Source: DATCYZ01 sp036526195
GTDB lineage: Bacteria > Pseudomonadota > Gammaproteobacteria > Burkholderiales > SG8-39
Direction: 5' to 3'
Length of the DNA: 64,000 bases
Assembly (NCBI GenBank): GCA_036526195.1
Contig: DATCYZ010000033.1
Span: forward strand, 114,559-178,558
Made by a program: the position numbers and the translations under genes. Of this stretch, positions 56,808 through 64,000 are shown one piece after another. Each line of letters starts with the position of its first letter. Within the stretch, counting starts at the first letter, position 1. The notes beneath the pieces are model-generated. The model was given only the letters and a program-made list of their open reading frames with translations. It was not told the origin of the DNA and searched no databases.

Positions 56808-59194
56808 GACCGAACGGCCCGGACCGGATGATCTGGCGCGGCGGCCTGTACCGGAAGTACGTCATCCTGATCATCTCGCTGGTGTCGGTCACGCTGCTGG
56901 TGAGCGGGGCGATCGGCATGTACCGCACCTGGCTGGAAACGCGCAGTGCCCTTCTGCTGATCGCGCGCGGCGAGGCGGCCACTGCCGCGGTGCGCATCGA
57001 GCAGTTCGTGCGCGAGATCGAGAACCAGATCGACTGGACTTCGCTGCCGCAGGTCGTGGAGGGCGTCAACCCGCTGGAAGCGCGCCGCTTCGATTACTGG
57101 AAGCTGCTTCGCCTGGTGCCGGCAATCACGGAAGCCACCTGGATCGACGGCAAGGGAATCGAACAGCTGTCGGTCTCGCGCCTGAAGATGGAGGCGCTTG
57201 GCGCCGGGGCAGATCGTTCAGCGGAGCCGGCTTTCCAGGTCGCGAGCACCGGCAAGACCTGGTTCGGGCCGGTGTACTTCCGCAAGGAGACCGAGCCCTA
57301 CATGGCGATCGCCATCCGGGCCGGGCGCGCCGGGGCCGGCGTCACGGTGGTCGAGGTGAACCTGAAGTTCATCTGGGAGGTGGTGCAGAAGATCCACGTC
57401 GGCAAGACCGGCTATGCCTACGTCGTGGACGCCAACGGTCTGCTGGTCTCGCACCCGGACATCAGCCTGGTTCTCCAGAAGACCACGCTCGCGGGCTTGC
57501 CGCAGGTGAGAGCCGCGCTTGCGTCGCCGGCCTCGCCGGGGACCGAGACGCCGCCCGACGCAAGCGAAGCCGTGGATCGCGCGGGACGCGAGGTGCTGTC
57601 GGCCTGGGCGAGGATCGATGCGCTCGGCTGGGCGGTATTCGTCGAGCAGCCTACCCAGGAGGCGTACGCGCCGCTCTATGCCACCGTGATGCGCACCGCG
57701 CTGCTGCTCGTGGCCGGGCTGCTGCTGTCGATTCTTGCCGGGTTCGTCTTCGCGCGGCAGATGATCGGTCCGATCCGCAAGCTGCAGGAGGGCGCCGCGG
57801 CAATCGGCGGCGGCGACCTTGATCAGAAAATCGACGTGCGCACCGGTGACGAGTTGCAAGCGCTGGCCGAGCAGTTCAACGCCATGGCGGCGAAGCTGGG
57901 CGAGTCCTACGCGGGCCTCGAGCGCAAGGTGGAGGCGCGCACTGCGGAATTGCAGGAGTCGCTAGACCAGCAGCAGGCCTCGGCCGAGGTGCTGGGGGTG
58001 ATCAGCAGCTCGATCTCGGACACCGCGCCGGTGTTCGACAAGATCATCGAAAGCTGCGAACGGCTGTTTTCGGGGCGGATCGTCGGGCTGAACCTCGTCG
58101 GCGAGGACGGGCTGATCCGCATCGGCGCCTACCACGGCCCCCACCGGGAGGACTTCGAGCGGATCTTCCCGCTGCCGGTGACGCGCGACTCCGGCTCCGG
58201 GCTTGCGATTCTCGAGCGCCGGGTGATCCACTACCCGGACGTCGACAACGGCGAGGAGGTGCCGGCCGCCACGCGGCAGGGCTGCCAGTCGATCGGCATC
58301 CGCGCGGCGATCTTCGCGCCGATGCTGTGGGAATCGCGCGGCCTGGGGGCGATCTTCGTCGGCCGCGACCACGCGCGCGGGTTCTCGGAAAAGGAGGTGG
58401 CGCTGCTGCGCACCTTCGCCGACCAGGCCGTGATTGCCATCCAGAACGTGCGCCTGTTCCACGAGATCGAGGAAAAGAGCCACCAGCTGGAGGTGGCCAA
58501 CCAGCACAAGTCCGAGTTCCTCGCCAACATGTCGCACGAGCTGAGGACGCCGCTGAACGCCATCATCGGCTTCTCGGAAGCGCTCGACGAGCGTTATTTC
58601 GGCGAGCTGACGGACAAGCAGGCCGAGTACGTGAAGGACATCCACGCCTCCGGCCGGCACCTGCTTTCGCTCATCAACGACATCCTCGACCTTTCGAAGA
58701 TCGAGGCCGGGCGCATGGACCTGGACCTCGCGGAGTTCGACCTGCCGGCGGCGATCGACAACGCGCTGACGCTGGTGCGCGAGCGCGCGCAGCGCCACGG
58801 GCTCGCCCTGTCGCGCGAACTCGATCCCGCGCTGGGCACCGTGCGCGCGGACGAGCGCAAGCTGAAGCAGATCCTGCTCAACCTGCTCTCCAACGCGGTG
58901 AAGTTCACGCCCGAGGGCGGCAGCGTTTCGGTGCACGCGAAGCCGATTAACGGCATGATCGAAGTCGCGGTGACCGACACCGGCGTCGGCATCGCACCCG
59001 AGGACCAGGCCGCGGTGTTCGAGGAGTTCAAGCAGGTTGGCAACGACTACACGCGCAAGGGCGAAGGCACCGGGCTCGGGCTCTCGCTCACCAAACGCTT
59101 CGTCGAACTGCACGGCGGCGAACTGCGCCTCGAAAGCACGCCCGGCAAGGGCTCCACCTTCACCTTCACGCTACCGGTGCGCCATGGCCAATGA
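56804..59194 (+). CDS. Membrane histidine kinase (Cache, HAMP, GAF, HisKA, HATPase)
   Basis: A 796-residue sensor kinase: helix 1 (~18-40), a periplasmic double-Cache-like domain (~41-290, with GKTWFGPVYFRKETEPYMAIA and AYVVDANGLLVSHPD), helix 2 (~296-318), HAMP (IGPIRKLQEGAAAIGGGDL), a coiled coil, one GAF (~400-560), HisKA with His578 in SHELRTPLN, and HATPase. Cache domains bind small organic ligands, and the periplasmic part could also contact the binding proteins encoded upstream. The transmitter is almost the same as that of the preceding kinase. Overlaps the receiver gene by 11 nt. Confidence 0.93.
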   Translation: MRPNGPDRMIWRGGLYRKYVILIISLVSVTLLVSGAIGMYRTWLETRSALLLIARGEAATAAVRIEQFVREIENQIDWTSLPQVVEGVNPLEARRFDYWKLLRLVPAITEATWIDGKGIEQLSVSRLKMEALGAGADRSAEPAFQVASTGKTWFGPVYFRKETEPYMAIAIRAGRAGAGVTVVEVNLKFIWEVVQKIHVGKTGYAYVVDANGLLVSHPDISLVLQKTTLAGLPQVRAALASPASPGTETPPDASEAVDRAGREVLSAWARIDALGWAVFVEQPTQEAYAPLYATVMRTALLLVAGLLLSILAGFVFARQMIGPIRKLQEGAAAIGGGDLDQKIDVRTGDELQALAEQFNAMAAKLGESYAGLERKVEARTAELQESLDQQQASAEVLGVISSSISDTAPVFDKIIESCERLFSGRIVGLNLVGEDGLIRIGAYHGPHREDFERIFPLPVTRDSGSGLAILERRVIHYPDVDNGEEVPAATRQGCQSIGIRAAIFAPMLWESRGLGAIFVGRDHARGFSEKEVALLRTFADQAVIAIQNVRLFHEIEEKSHQLEVANQHKSEFLANMSHELRTPLNAIIGFSEALDERYFGELTDKQAEYVKDIHASGRHLLSLINDILDLSKIEAGRMDLDLAEFDLPAAIDNALTLVRERAQRHGLALSRELDPALGTVRADERKLKQILLNLLSNAVKFTPEGGSVSVHAKPINGMIEVAVTDTGVGIAPEDQAAVFEEFKQVGNDYTRKGEGTGLGLSLTKRFVELHGGELRLESTPGKGSTFTFTLPVRHGQ

Positions 59195-59570
59195 AACCAT
59201 CCTGATCGTCGAAGACAACGACAAGAACATGAAGCTTGCCCGCGACGTGCTGCAGGCAAAGGGCTACCGCACGCTGGAGGCCGTCACGGCGGGCGAAGGC
59301 GTGGCCGCCGCGGCGCAAAAACCGGACCTCGTGCTGATGGACATCCAGCTGCCCGATTTCAGCGGCATCGAGGCGCTCGGCAAGCTGCGCGCGGAGGCGG
59401 CCACGAAGGACATCCCGGTGATTGCCTTCACCGCCTCGGTGATGGAGCACAACCGCCACCAGATCATGGCCGCCGGGTTCGACGCCTTCATCTCCAAGCC
59501 GATCAACCTGAAGGAGTTCTTCGCCACGATCGCGGCGACGCTGGCGAAGCGCGGCGGGGGCACATCGTGA
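59184..59570 (+). CDS. Single-domain response regulator (DivK/CheY-like)
   Basis: A 128-residue receiver with the acidic pocket (Glu10, Asp11), phosphoacceptor Asp53 in LMDIQLPDFSG, Thr83 and Lys105 (SKPIN). No output domain. ILIVEDNDKNMKLARDVL resembles DivK, a phosphotransfer or allosteric receiver. The ATG at 59184 lies 11 nt inside the kinase gene; the stop overlaps the next start (GTGA). Probably a shuttle or a modulator of the two kinases. Confidence 0.93.
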   Translation: MANETILIVEDNDKNMKLARDVLQAKGYRTLEAVTAGEGVAAAAQKPDLVLMDIQLPDFSGIEALGKLRAEAATKDIPVIAFTASVMEHNRHQIMAAGFDAFISKPINLKEFFATIAATLAKRGGGTS

Positions 59571-60667
59571 ACGACAAGCCCCGCGTGCTTGTGGTCGACG
59601 ACACGCCGGCCAACGTGCGCCTGCTCGCCGACCTGCTGACGGTCAAGGGCTACGAGGTGATCACGGCGGCCGGTGGCAAGGAGGGGCTCGAGCGCGCCAC
59701 CAGGGAGGCGCCCGACATCGTGCTGCTCGACGTGATGATGCCGGACATGAACGGCTACGAGGTCTGCAAGGCGATCCGCGCCGACGCGACGATCGCCATG
59801 CTGCCGGTGGTGATGGTCACCGCGCTGGACGCCACCGCCGAGCGCGTCAAGGGGCTGGAGGCAGGCGCCGACGATTTCCTTTCCAAGCCGGTGAACGTGC
59901 CGGAACTGCTGGCGCGCGTGAAGTCGCTCCTGCGCATCAAGGGCCTGCACGACCAGCTTGCCGCGCTGAACGCGGACCTCGCGCGCAAGGTGGCCGAGCA
60001 GGTGGGGGAGATGGAGCGGCTGTCGCGCCTCAAGCGCTTCGTCTCGCCGCGCATCGGCGAGCTGATCCTTGCCGGCGAGGTCGAGGACCCGCTGAAGGCG
60101 CGCCGCCGCGAGGTCACCATCGTCTTCACCGACCTGCGCGGCTTCACCGCCTTCACCGACAGCGCCGACCCCGAGGAAGTGATGGGCGTGCTGCGCGAGT
60201 ACCACGAGGCGCTCGGCAACATCGTCATGGCGCACGAGGGCACCATCGAGCACTTCGAGGGCGACGGCGTCATGGTGCTGTTCAACGACCCGGTGCCGGC
60301 CGAAGACCACGAGCTCGACGCGATCACCATGGCGCTCGAACTGCACGAGGCGGTGGTGCGCCTGGCCGTCGGCTGGAAGAAGCGCGGCCACGAACTCGGC
60401 CTCGGCGTCGGCATTGCCAGCGGCTTCGCCACCGTCGGCGCCATCGGCTTCGAGGGCCGGCGCGACTACGGCGCGATCGGCCCGGTCACCAACCTGGCGG
60501 CGCGCCTGTGCTCGCAGGCGAAGACCGGGCAGGTGCTGGTGTCGCAGCGCGTCTTCGGCAAGGTCGAGGAGCGGGTGCGCGCCGAACCGGTCGGGGAACT
60601 CGTGCTCAAGGGGCTCGCGCGCCCGGTCGCTGCGTTCAACGTGACGGGTCTTTCCGCTGCGTCGTGA
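59567..60667 (+). CDS. Response regulator with class III adenylate/guanylate cyclase output
   Basis: A 366-residue protein: receiver (residues ~5-125, phosphoacceptor Asp55 in LLDVMMPDMNG, Lys107), a coiled-coil linker (~130-165), and a class III cyclase domain (~180-320). Metal-binding Asp189 (FTDLRGFTAF) and Asp233 (EGDGVMVLFND), the base-contacting Asp300 and the transition-state Asn309/Arg313 (GPVTNLAARL) are all present. The usual adenine-contacting Lys is His229, as happens in a subgroup of receiver-linked cyclases, so cAMP versus cGMP is open. GTG start overlaps the preceding stop. Last gene of the block. Confidence 0.92.
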   Translation: MNDKPRVLVVDDTPANVRLLADLLTVKGYEVITAAGGKEGLERATREAPDIVLLDVMMPDMNGYEVCKAIRADATIAMLPVVMVTALDATAERVKGLEAGADDFLSKPVNVPELLARVKSLLRIKGLHDQLAALNADLARKVAEQVGEMERLSRLKRFVSPRIGELILAGEVEDPLKARRREVTIVFTDLRGFTAFTDSADPEEVMGVLREYHEALGNIVMAHEGTIEHFEGDGVMVLFNDPVPAEDHELDAITMALELHEAVVRLAVGWKKRGHELGLGVGIASGFATVGAIGFEGRRDYGAIGPVTNLAARLCSQAKTGQVLVSQRVFGKVEERVRAEPVGELVLKGLARPVAAFNVTGLSAAS

Positions 60668-60705
60668 ATCGGGGCCCGACGCCACGCGTCGGCTAGAATC
60701 CCGCC

Positions 60706-62067
60706 GTGCCGCTACACGTCATCGTCCTCGCCGCCGGGCAGGGCAAGCGCATGCAGTCCGACCTGCCGAAGGTCCTGCACCGTTTGGCCGGCCGGCCGCT
60801 GCTCGCGCATGTGCTCGAGGCCGCGCGCAGCCTGCAGCCCGAGCGCATCGTGGTGGTGATCGGGCACGGGGGCGACGCGGTGAAGGCGGCCTTCCCCGAT
60901 GCAGACCTGACCTGGGTCGAGCAGGCCGAGCGCCTCGGCACCGGGCACGCGGTGGTGCAGGCGCTGCCGGCGGTCTCGACGCGCGCCACGCTCATGGTGC
61001 TGAACGGCGACGTGCCGCTGGTGCGTGGCGAGACGCTTGCGGCGCTGGCGAAGGCGGGCCGGCGCGGCCTCGCCCTGTGCACCTCGGAGCTGACCCCGGC
61101 CGAGGGTTACGGCCGCGTGGTGCGCGACGCAAAACAGCGGGTGCGCCGCATCGTCGAGGAGAAGGACGCCTCGAAGGAAGAGCGCGCGATCCGCGAGTGG
61201 TACGCGGGTTTTCTCGCCGCGCCGGGCGCGAAGCTCGCCGGCTGGCTGGCGAAGCTCGGCAACCGCAATGTCCAGAAGGAGTACTACCTGACCGACATCG
61301 TCGGCCATTGCGCGGTCGAGGGCACGGCGATCGAGGCGGTGAAGGCCGTCGACCCCTGGGAGGTGGCGGGGGCGAACACGCGGCATGAACTCGCGCTGCT
61401 CGAGCGCGCCTGGCAGAACGCGAACGCCAGGCGCCTGCTGGATGCCGGCGTGTCGCTCGGCGACCTGTGGCGGGTGGACGTGCGCGGGCGCCTCAGCTGC
61501 GGGCGCGAGGTGTCGATCGACGTCAACTGCGTGTTCGAGGGCGAGGTGGTGCTCGGCGACGGCGTGCGCATCGGCCCGAACTGCGTGCTGAAGAACGTCA
61601 GTCTGGGCGCCGGCACCGAGGTGCACGCCTTCTCGCACCTCGAGGACGCGGTGGTCGGCGCGCGCTGCAAGCTCGGGCCGTACGCGCGCCTGCGCCCCGG
61701 GGCGAGCCTCGACGAGGAGGTGCACATCGGCAATTTCGTCGAGGTGAAGGCGAGCCGCATCGGCGCGCGCTCCAAGGCGAACCACCTCGCCTATATCGGG
61801 GACGCCGAGGTCGGGCGCGGCGTGAACGTCGGCGCCGGCACCATCACCTGCAACTACGACGGCGCCGCCAAGCACCGCACCGTGATCGAGGACGAGTGCT
61901 TCATCGGCTCGGATTCGACCCTGATTGCGCCGGTGACCCTGGCGCGAGGCTCCTATATCGGCGCCGGTTCCACCATCAGCAAGGACACCCCGGCCGGGCA
62001 GCTGACGGTGGCGCGCGCGAAGCAGGTCTCGCTCGCGGGCTGGAAACCGCCGAAGAAGAAGGCCTGA
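60706..62067 (+). CDS. glmU: Bifunctional GlcNAc-1-P uridyltransferase / GlcN-1-P acetyltransferase
   Basis: Makes UDP-GlcNAc for peptidoglycan and LPS. The 453-residue protein has the uridyltransferase domain (VIVLAAGQGKRMQSDLPKVL, LNGDVPL, YYLTDIVG) and the C-terminal left-handed beta-helix acetyltransferase (GARSKANHLAYIGDAEVG, GAGTITCNYDG). GTG start; a TAGAAT hexamer at 60694-60699 ends 6 nt before it with no Shine-Dalgarno, suggesting a leaderless transcript. A 6-bp GC hairpin (60676-60692) lies just upstream. Confidence 0.96.
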   Translation: MPLHVIVLAAGQGKRMQSDLPKVLHRLAGRPLLAHVLEAARSLQPERIVVVIGHGGDAVKAAFPDADLTWVEQAERLGTGHAVVQALPAVSTRATLMVLNGDVPLVRGETLAALAKAGRRGLALCTSELTPAEGYGRVVRDAKQRVRRIVEEKDASKEERAIREWYAGFLAAPGAKLAGWLAKLGNRNVQKEYYLTDIVGHCAVEGTAIEAVKAVDPWEVAGANTRHELALLERAWQNANARRLLDAGVSLGDLWRVDVRGRLSCGREVSIDVNCVFEGEVVLGDGVRIGPNCVLKNVSLGAGTEVHAFSHLEDAVVGARCKLGPYARLRPGASLDEEVHIGNFVEVKASRIGARSKANHLAYIGDAEVGRGVNVGAGTITCNYDGAAKHRTVIEDECFIGSDSTLIAPVTLARGSYIGAGSTISKDTPAGQLTVARAKQVSLAGWKPPKKKA

Positions 62068-62069
62068 GG

Positions 62070-63887
62070 ATGTGCGGAATCGTCGGCGCCGCCGCGCGGC
62101 GCGACATCGTCCCGGTGCTGCTCGAGGGCCTGCAGCGGCTCGAGTACCGCGGCTACGACTCCTGCGGCATCGCCACGCTGGCGGGCGACGGGCTCGAGCG
62201 CCTGCGCAGCGTCGCGCGCGTGGCGGAGCTCGGCGCCCAGGTGGCGACCCGCAAGCTCACGGCCGAGACTGGCATCGCCCACACGCGCTGGGCGACGCAC
62301 GGCGCGCCGGCCACGCACAACGCGCACCCGATGTTCTCGCGCGACGAGATCGCGCTGGTGCACAACGGCATCATCGAGAACTTCGAGGCGCTGCGCACCG
62401 AGCTGCAGGGCAAGGGCTACGCCTTCGAGAGCCAGACCGACACCGAGGTGATCGCGCACCTGGTGCACAGCCTGTACGCGGAGGACCTGTTCGAGGCGGT
62501 GCGCGGCGCGGTGCGCCGGCTCAAGGGCGCCTACGCCATCGCGGTGGTCTCGCGACGCGACCCGCATCGCGTCGTCGGCGCGCGCATGGGCAGCCCGCTG
62601 GTGGTCGGCATCGGCGAGGGCGAGATGTTCCTCGCCTCGGACGCGCTGGCGCTCGCCGGCGGCATCGAGCGCTTCGCGTACCTCGAGGAAGGCGACGTGG
62701 TCGAGATCACGCTCGAGGGCTACCGGGTCAGCGACGCGGACGGGCAGCCCGCACAGCGCGAAGCGCGGGTCCTGAAGCTTGCGGGCAACACCGTCGAGCT
62801 CGGGCCCTACCGGCATTACATGCAGAAGGAAATCTTCGAGCAGCCCGGCGCCGTGGCCGAGACGCTCGAGGGCATCCAGGGCATCGATCCGGCGTTGTTC
62901 GGCGATGACGCTGCCGCGCAACTGGCCGGCGTGCGCTCGGTGCTGGTGCTCGCCTGCGGCACCAGCTATTACGCCGGGCTGGTGGCCAAGCAGTGGATCG
63001 AGTCGTTCGCACGCCTGCCGGTGCAGGTCGAGGTCGCCAGCGAATACCGCTACCGCGACAGCGTGCCGGACCCGCAGGCGCTGGTGGTGGTGGTGTCCCA
63101 ATCGGGCGAGACCGCCGACACGCTCGCGGCGCTCAAGCACGCGCGCAGCCTCGGCCAGTCGCGCAGCCTCGCGGTGTGCAACGTCGCCTCGAGCGCGATG
63201 ATGCGCGAGACGCAGATGCAGTTCCTCACCCATGCCGGGGTCGAGATCGGCGTCGCCTCGACCAAGGCCTTCACCACCCAGCTGACGGGCCTGTTCATCC
63301 TCGCGCTCACCCTGGCGAAGCTGCGCGGCCGCCTGACGCCGGAAGACGAGGCGCGCCAGATGAAGAGCCTGCGCCACCTGCCGGCGGCCATCGGCGCCGC
63401 GCTCGCGCTCGAGCCGCAGGTCATCGCCTGGGCCGAGCGCTTCGCGAGGAAGGAGCACGCCCTGTTCCTCGGCCGCGGGCTGCATTACCCGATCGCGCTC
63501 GAAGGTGCGCTGAAGCTCAAGGAAATCTCCTACATCCACGCCGAGGCCTACCCGGCGGGCGAACTCAAGCACGGGCCGCTCGCCTTGGTGACGGCGGACA
63601 TGCCCGTCGTCACCGTCGCGCCGAACGACGCCCTGCTCGAAAAGCTCAAGTCCAACATGCAGGAAGTGCGCGCCCGCGGCGGCGAACTCTACATCCTGGC
63701 CGATGCCGACACCCACATGGTCGACGCCGAAAGCCTCAGGGTCATCCGCCTGCCCGAACACTACGGCCCGCTCTCGCCGATCCTGCACGTCGTTCCGCTG
63801 CAGCTGCTCGCGTACCACACGGCGCTCGCTCGGGGGACCGATGTCGATAAGCCGAGAAACCTCGCGAAATCCGTCACGGTGGAGTGA
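62070..63887 (+). CDS. glmS: Glutamine-fructose-6-phosphate aminotransferase (isomerizing)
   Basis: First step of hexosamine synthesis. The 605-residue protein has the Ntn glutaminase domain with catalytic Cys2 (CGIVGA), RLEYRGYDS and AHTRWATHG, followed by two SIS domains (ACGTSYYAGLVAK, SQSGETADTLAAL, STKAFTTQ) and the C-terminal AKSVTVE with its active-site Lys. ATG 62070 lies 2 nt after glmU; Cys2 must be the second residue, which fixes the start. No glmS ribozyme is expected or seen. Confidence 0.97.
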   Translation: MCGIVGAAARRDIVPVLLEGLQRLEYRGYDSCGIATLAGDGLERLRSVARVAELGAQVATRKLTAETGIAHTRWATHGAPATHNAHPMFSRDEIALVHNGIIENFEALRTELQGKGYAFESQTDTEVIAHLVHSLYAEDLFEAVRGAVRRLKGAYAIAVVSRRDPHRVVGARMGSPLVVGIGEGEMFLASDALALAGGIERFAYLEEGDVVEITLEGYRVSDADGQPAQREARVLKLAGNTVELGPYRHYMQKEIFEQPGAVAETLEGIQGIDPALFGDDAAAQLAGVRSVLVLACGTSYYAGLVAKQWIESFARLPVQVEVASEYRYRDSVPDPQALVVVVSQSGETADTLAALKHARSLGQSRSLAVCNVASSAMMRETQMQFLTHAGVEIGVASTKAFTTQLTGLFILALTLAKLRGRLTPEDEARQMKSLRHLPAAIGAALALEPQVIAWAERFARKEHALFLGRGLHYPIALEGALKLKEISYIHAEAYPAGELKHGPLALVTADMPVVTVAPNDALLEKLKSNMQEVRARGGELYILADADTHMVDAESLRVIRLPEHYGPLSPILHVVPLQLLAYHTALARGTDVDKPRNLAKSVTVE

Positions 63888-63911
63888 GCGGGCGCTGCAA
63901 GCGGCCTGGTG

Positions 63912-63927
63912 GTAACATATATGTTAC
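63912..63927. repeat. AT-rich palindromic repeat, copy 2
   Basis: GTAACATATATGTTAC is a perfect 16-bp palindrome 25 nt after the glmS stop. It shares AACATATATGTTAC with the copy at 11195-11208. Both copies lie at the ends of operons, not in promoters. Confidence 0.65.
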
Positions 63928-63931
63928 TAGA

Positions 63932-63981
63932 TGGGCGGTTGCGGCGCTGGACCGCCCACAAACGCCCCTATTGGCGCTTTT
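63932..63981 (+). terminator. Probable terminator region after glmS
   Basis: An 8-bp stem TGGGCGGT/ACCGCCCA (63932-63939 with 63951-63958) is followed by a smaller hairpin CGCC/GGCG (63963-63966 with 63973-63976) and CTTTT. The first has no T-run and the second is short, so efficiency is uncertain. The last ~20 bases of the window hold nothing recognisable. Confidence 0.5.
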
Positions 63982-64000
63982 AACCAGTCGACCGTCTTCC

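Overview
The window is about 64 kb of very GC-rich (roughly two thirds G+C by eye), densely coded DNA from a bacterial chromosome. Gene content and order point to a betaproteobacterium. The best markers are pilMNOPQ-aroK-aroB-gltB-gltD divergent from a PBP1a gene, the lptM-lysA pair beside cyaY, and ysxC/engB next to a c4-type cytochrome and hemB. I cannot name a genus. No rRNA, tRNA, CRISPR array, insertion sequence or prophage is visible, so this is mostly core chromosome plus one accessory signalling block.

Layout. 1-6 kb: the 3' part of a FAD/Fe-S oxidoreductase coupled to a TauD/TfdA-like dioxygenase, then lgt (-), ilvD (+) and a DUF924 gene (-). 6.2-11.2 kb: a complete branched-chain amino acid type ABC transporter (livK-H-M-G-F). 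11.2-18 kb: a ferredoxin-reductase flavoprotein (-), a run of overlapping genes (atypical SDR, cutA, dsbD, VOC protein), hemB and engB (-), and between the last two a candidate small RNA on the + strand. 18-24 kb: c4-type cytochrome, a lipoamide-dehydrogenase-like flavoenzyme, cytochrome b561, cytochrome c', an ECF sigma/anti-sigma pair and an MFS transporter. 24-34 kb: GST and NYN-LOTUS genes, a TPP enzyme, and a minus-strand unit lptM-lysA-RND adaptor-RND pump; then cyaY. 33.6-49 kb: mrcA, type IV pilus assembly genes, aroKB and gltBD. 49-60.7 kb: a CRP-family regulator, a small membrane protein and the signalling block. 60.7-63.9 kb: glmU and glmS, feeding UDP-GlcNAc to the cell wall.

The most unusual region is 50.3-60.7 kb. 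It holds two ABC_sub_bind periplasmic proteins with no permease or ATPase, a 1500-residue soluble PAS/five-GAF histidine kinase, a Cache-HAMP-GAF membrane histidine kinase, a DivK-like single-domain receiver, and a receiver fused to a class III nucleotide cyclase. Most neighbouring genes overlap. A CRP-family protein with a good cyclic-nucleotide-binding signature lies just upstream. I infer a ligand-sensing phosphorelay with a cyclic-nucleotide output.

The second item of note is an unannotated RNA-like element at 17.23-17.37 kb. It is a chain of hairpins ending in an intrinsic terminator, and two of its loops carry anti-Shine-Dalgarno sequence. Other observations are a recurrent AT-rich palindrome (11.2 and 63.9 kb), a 28-bp perfect palindrome (24.2 kb), and several genes whose -10-like hexamer lies only 6-7 nt before the start codon, as expected of leaderless mRNAs.
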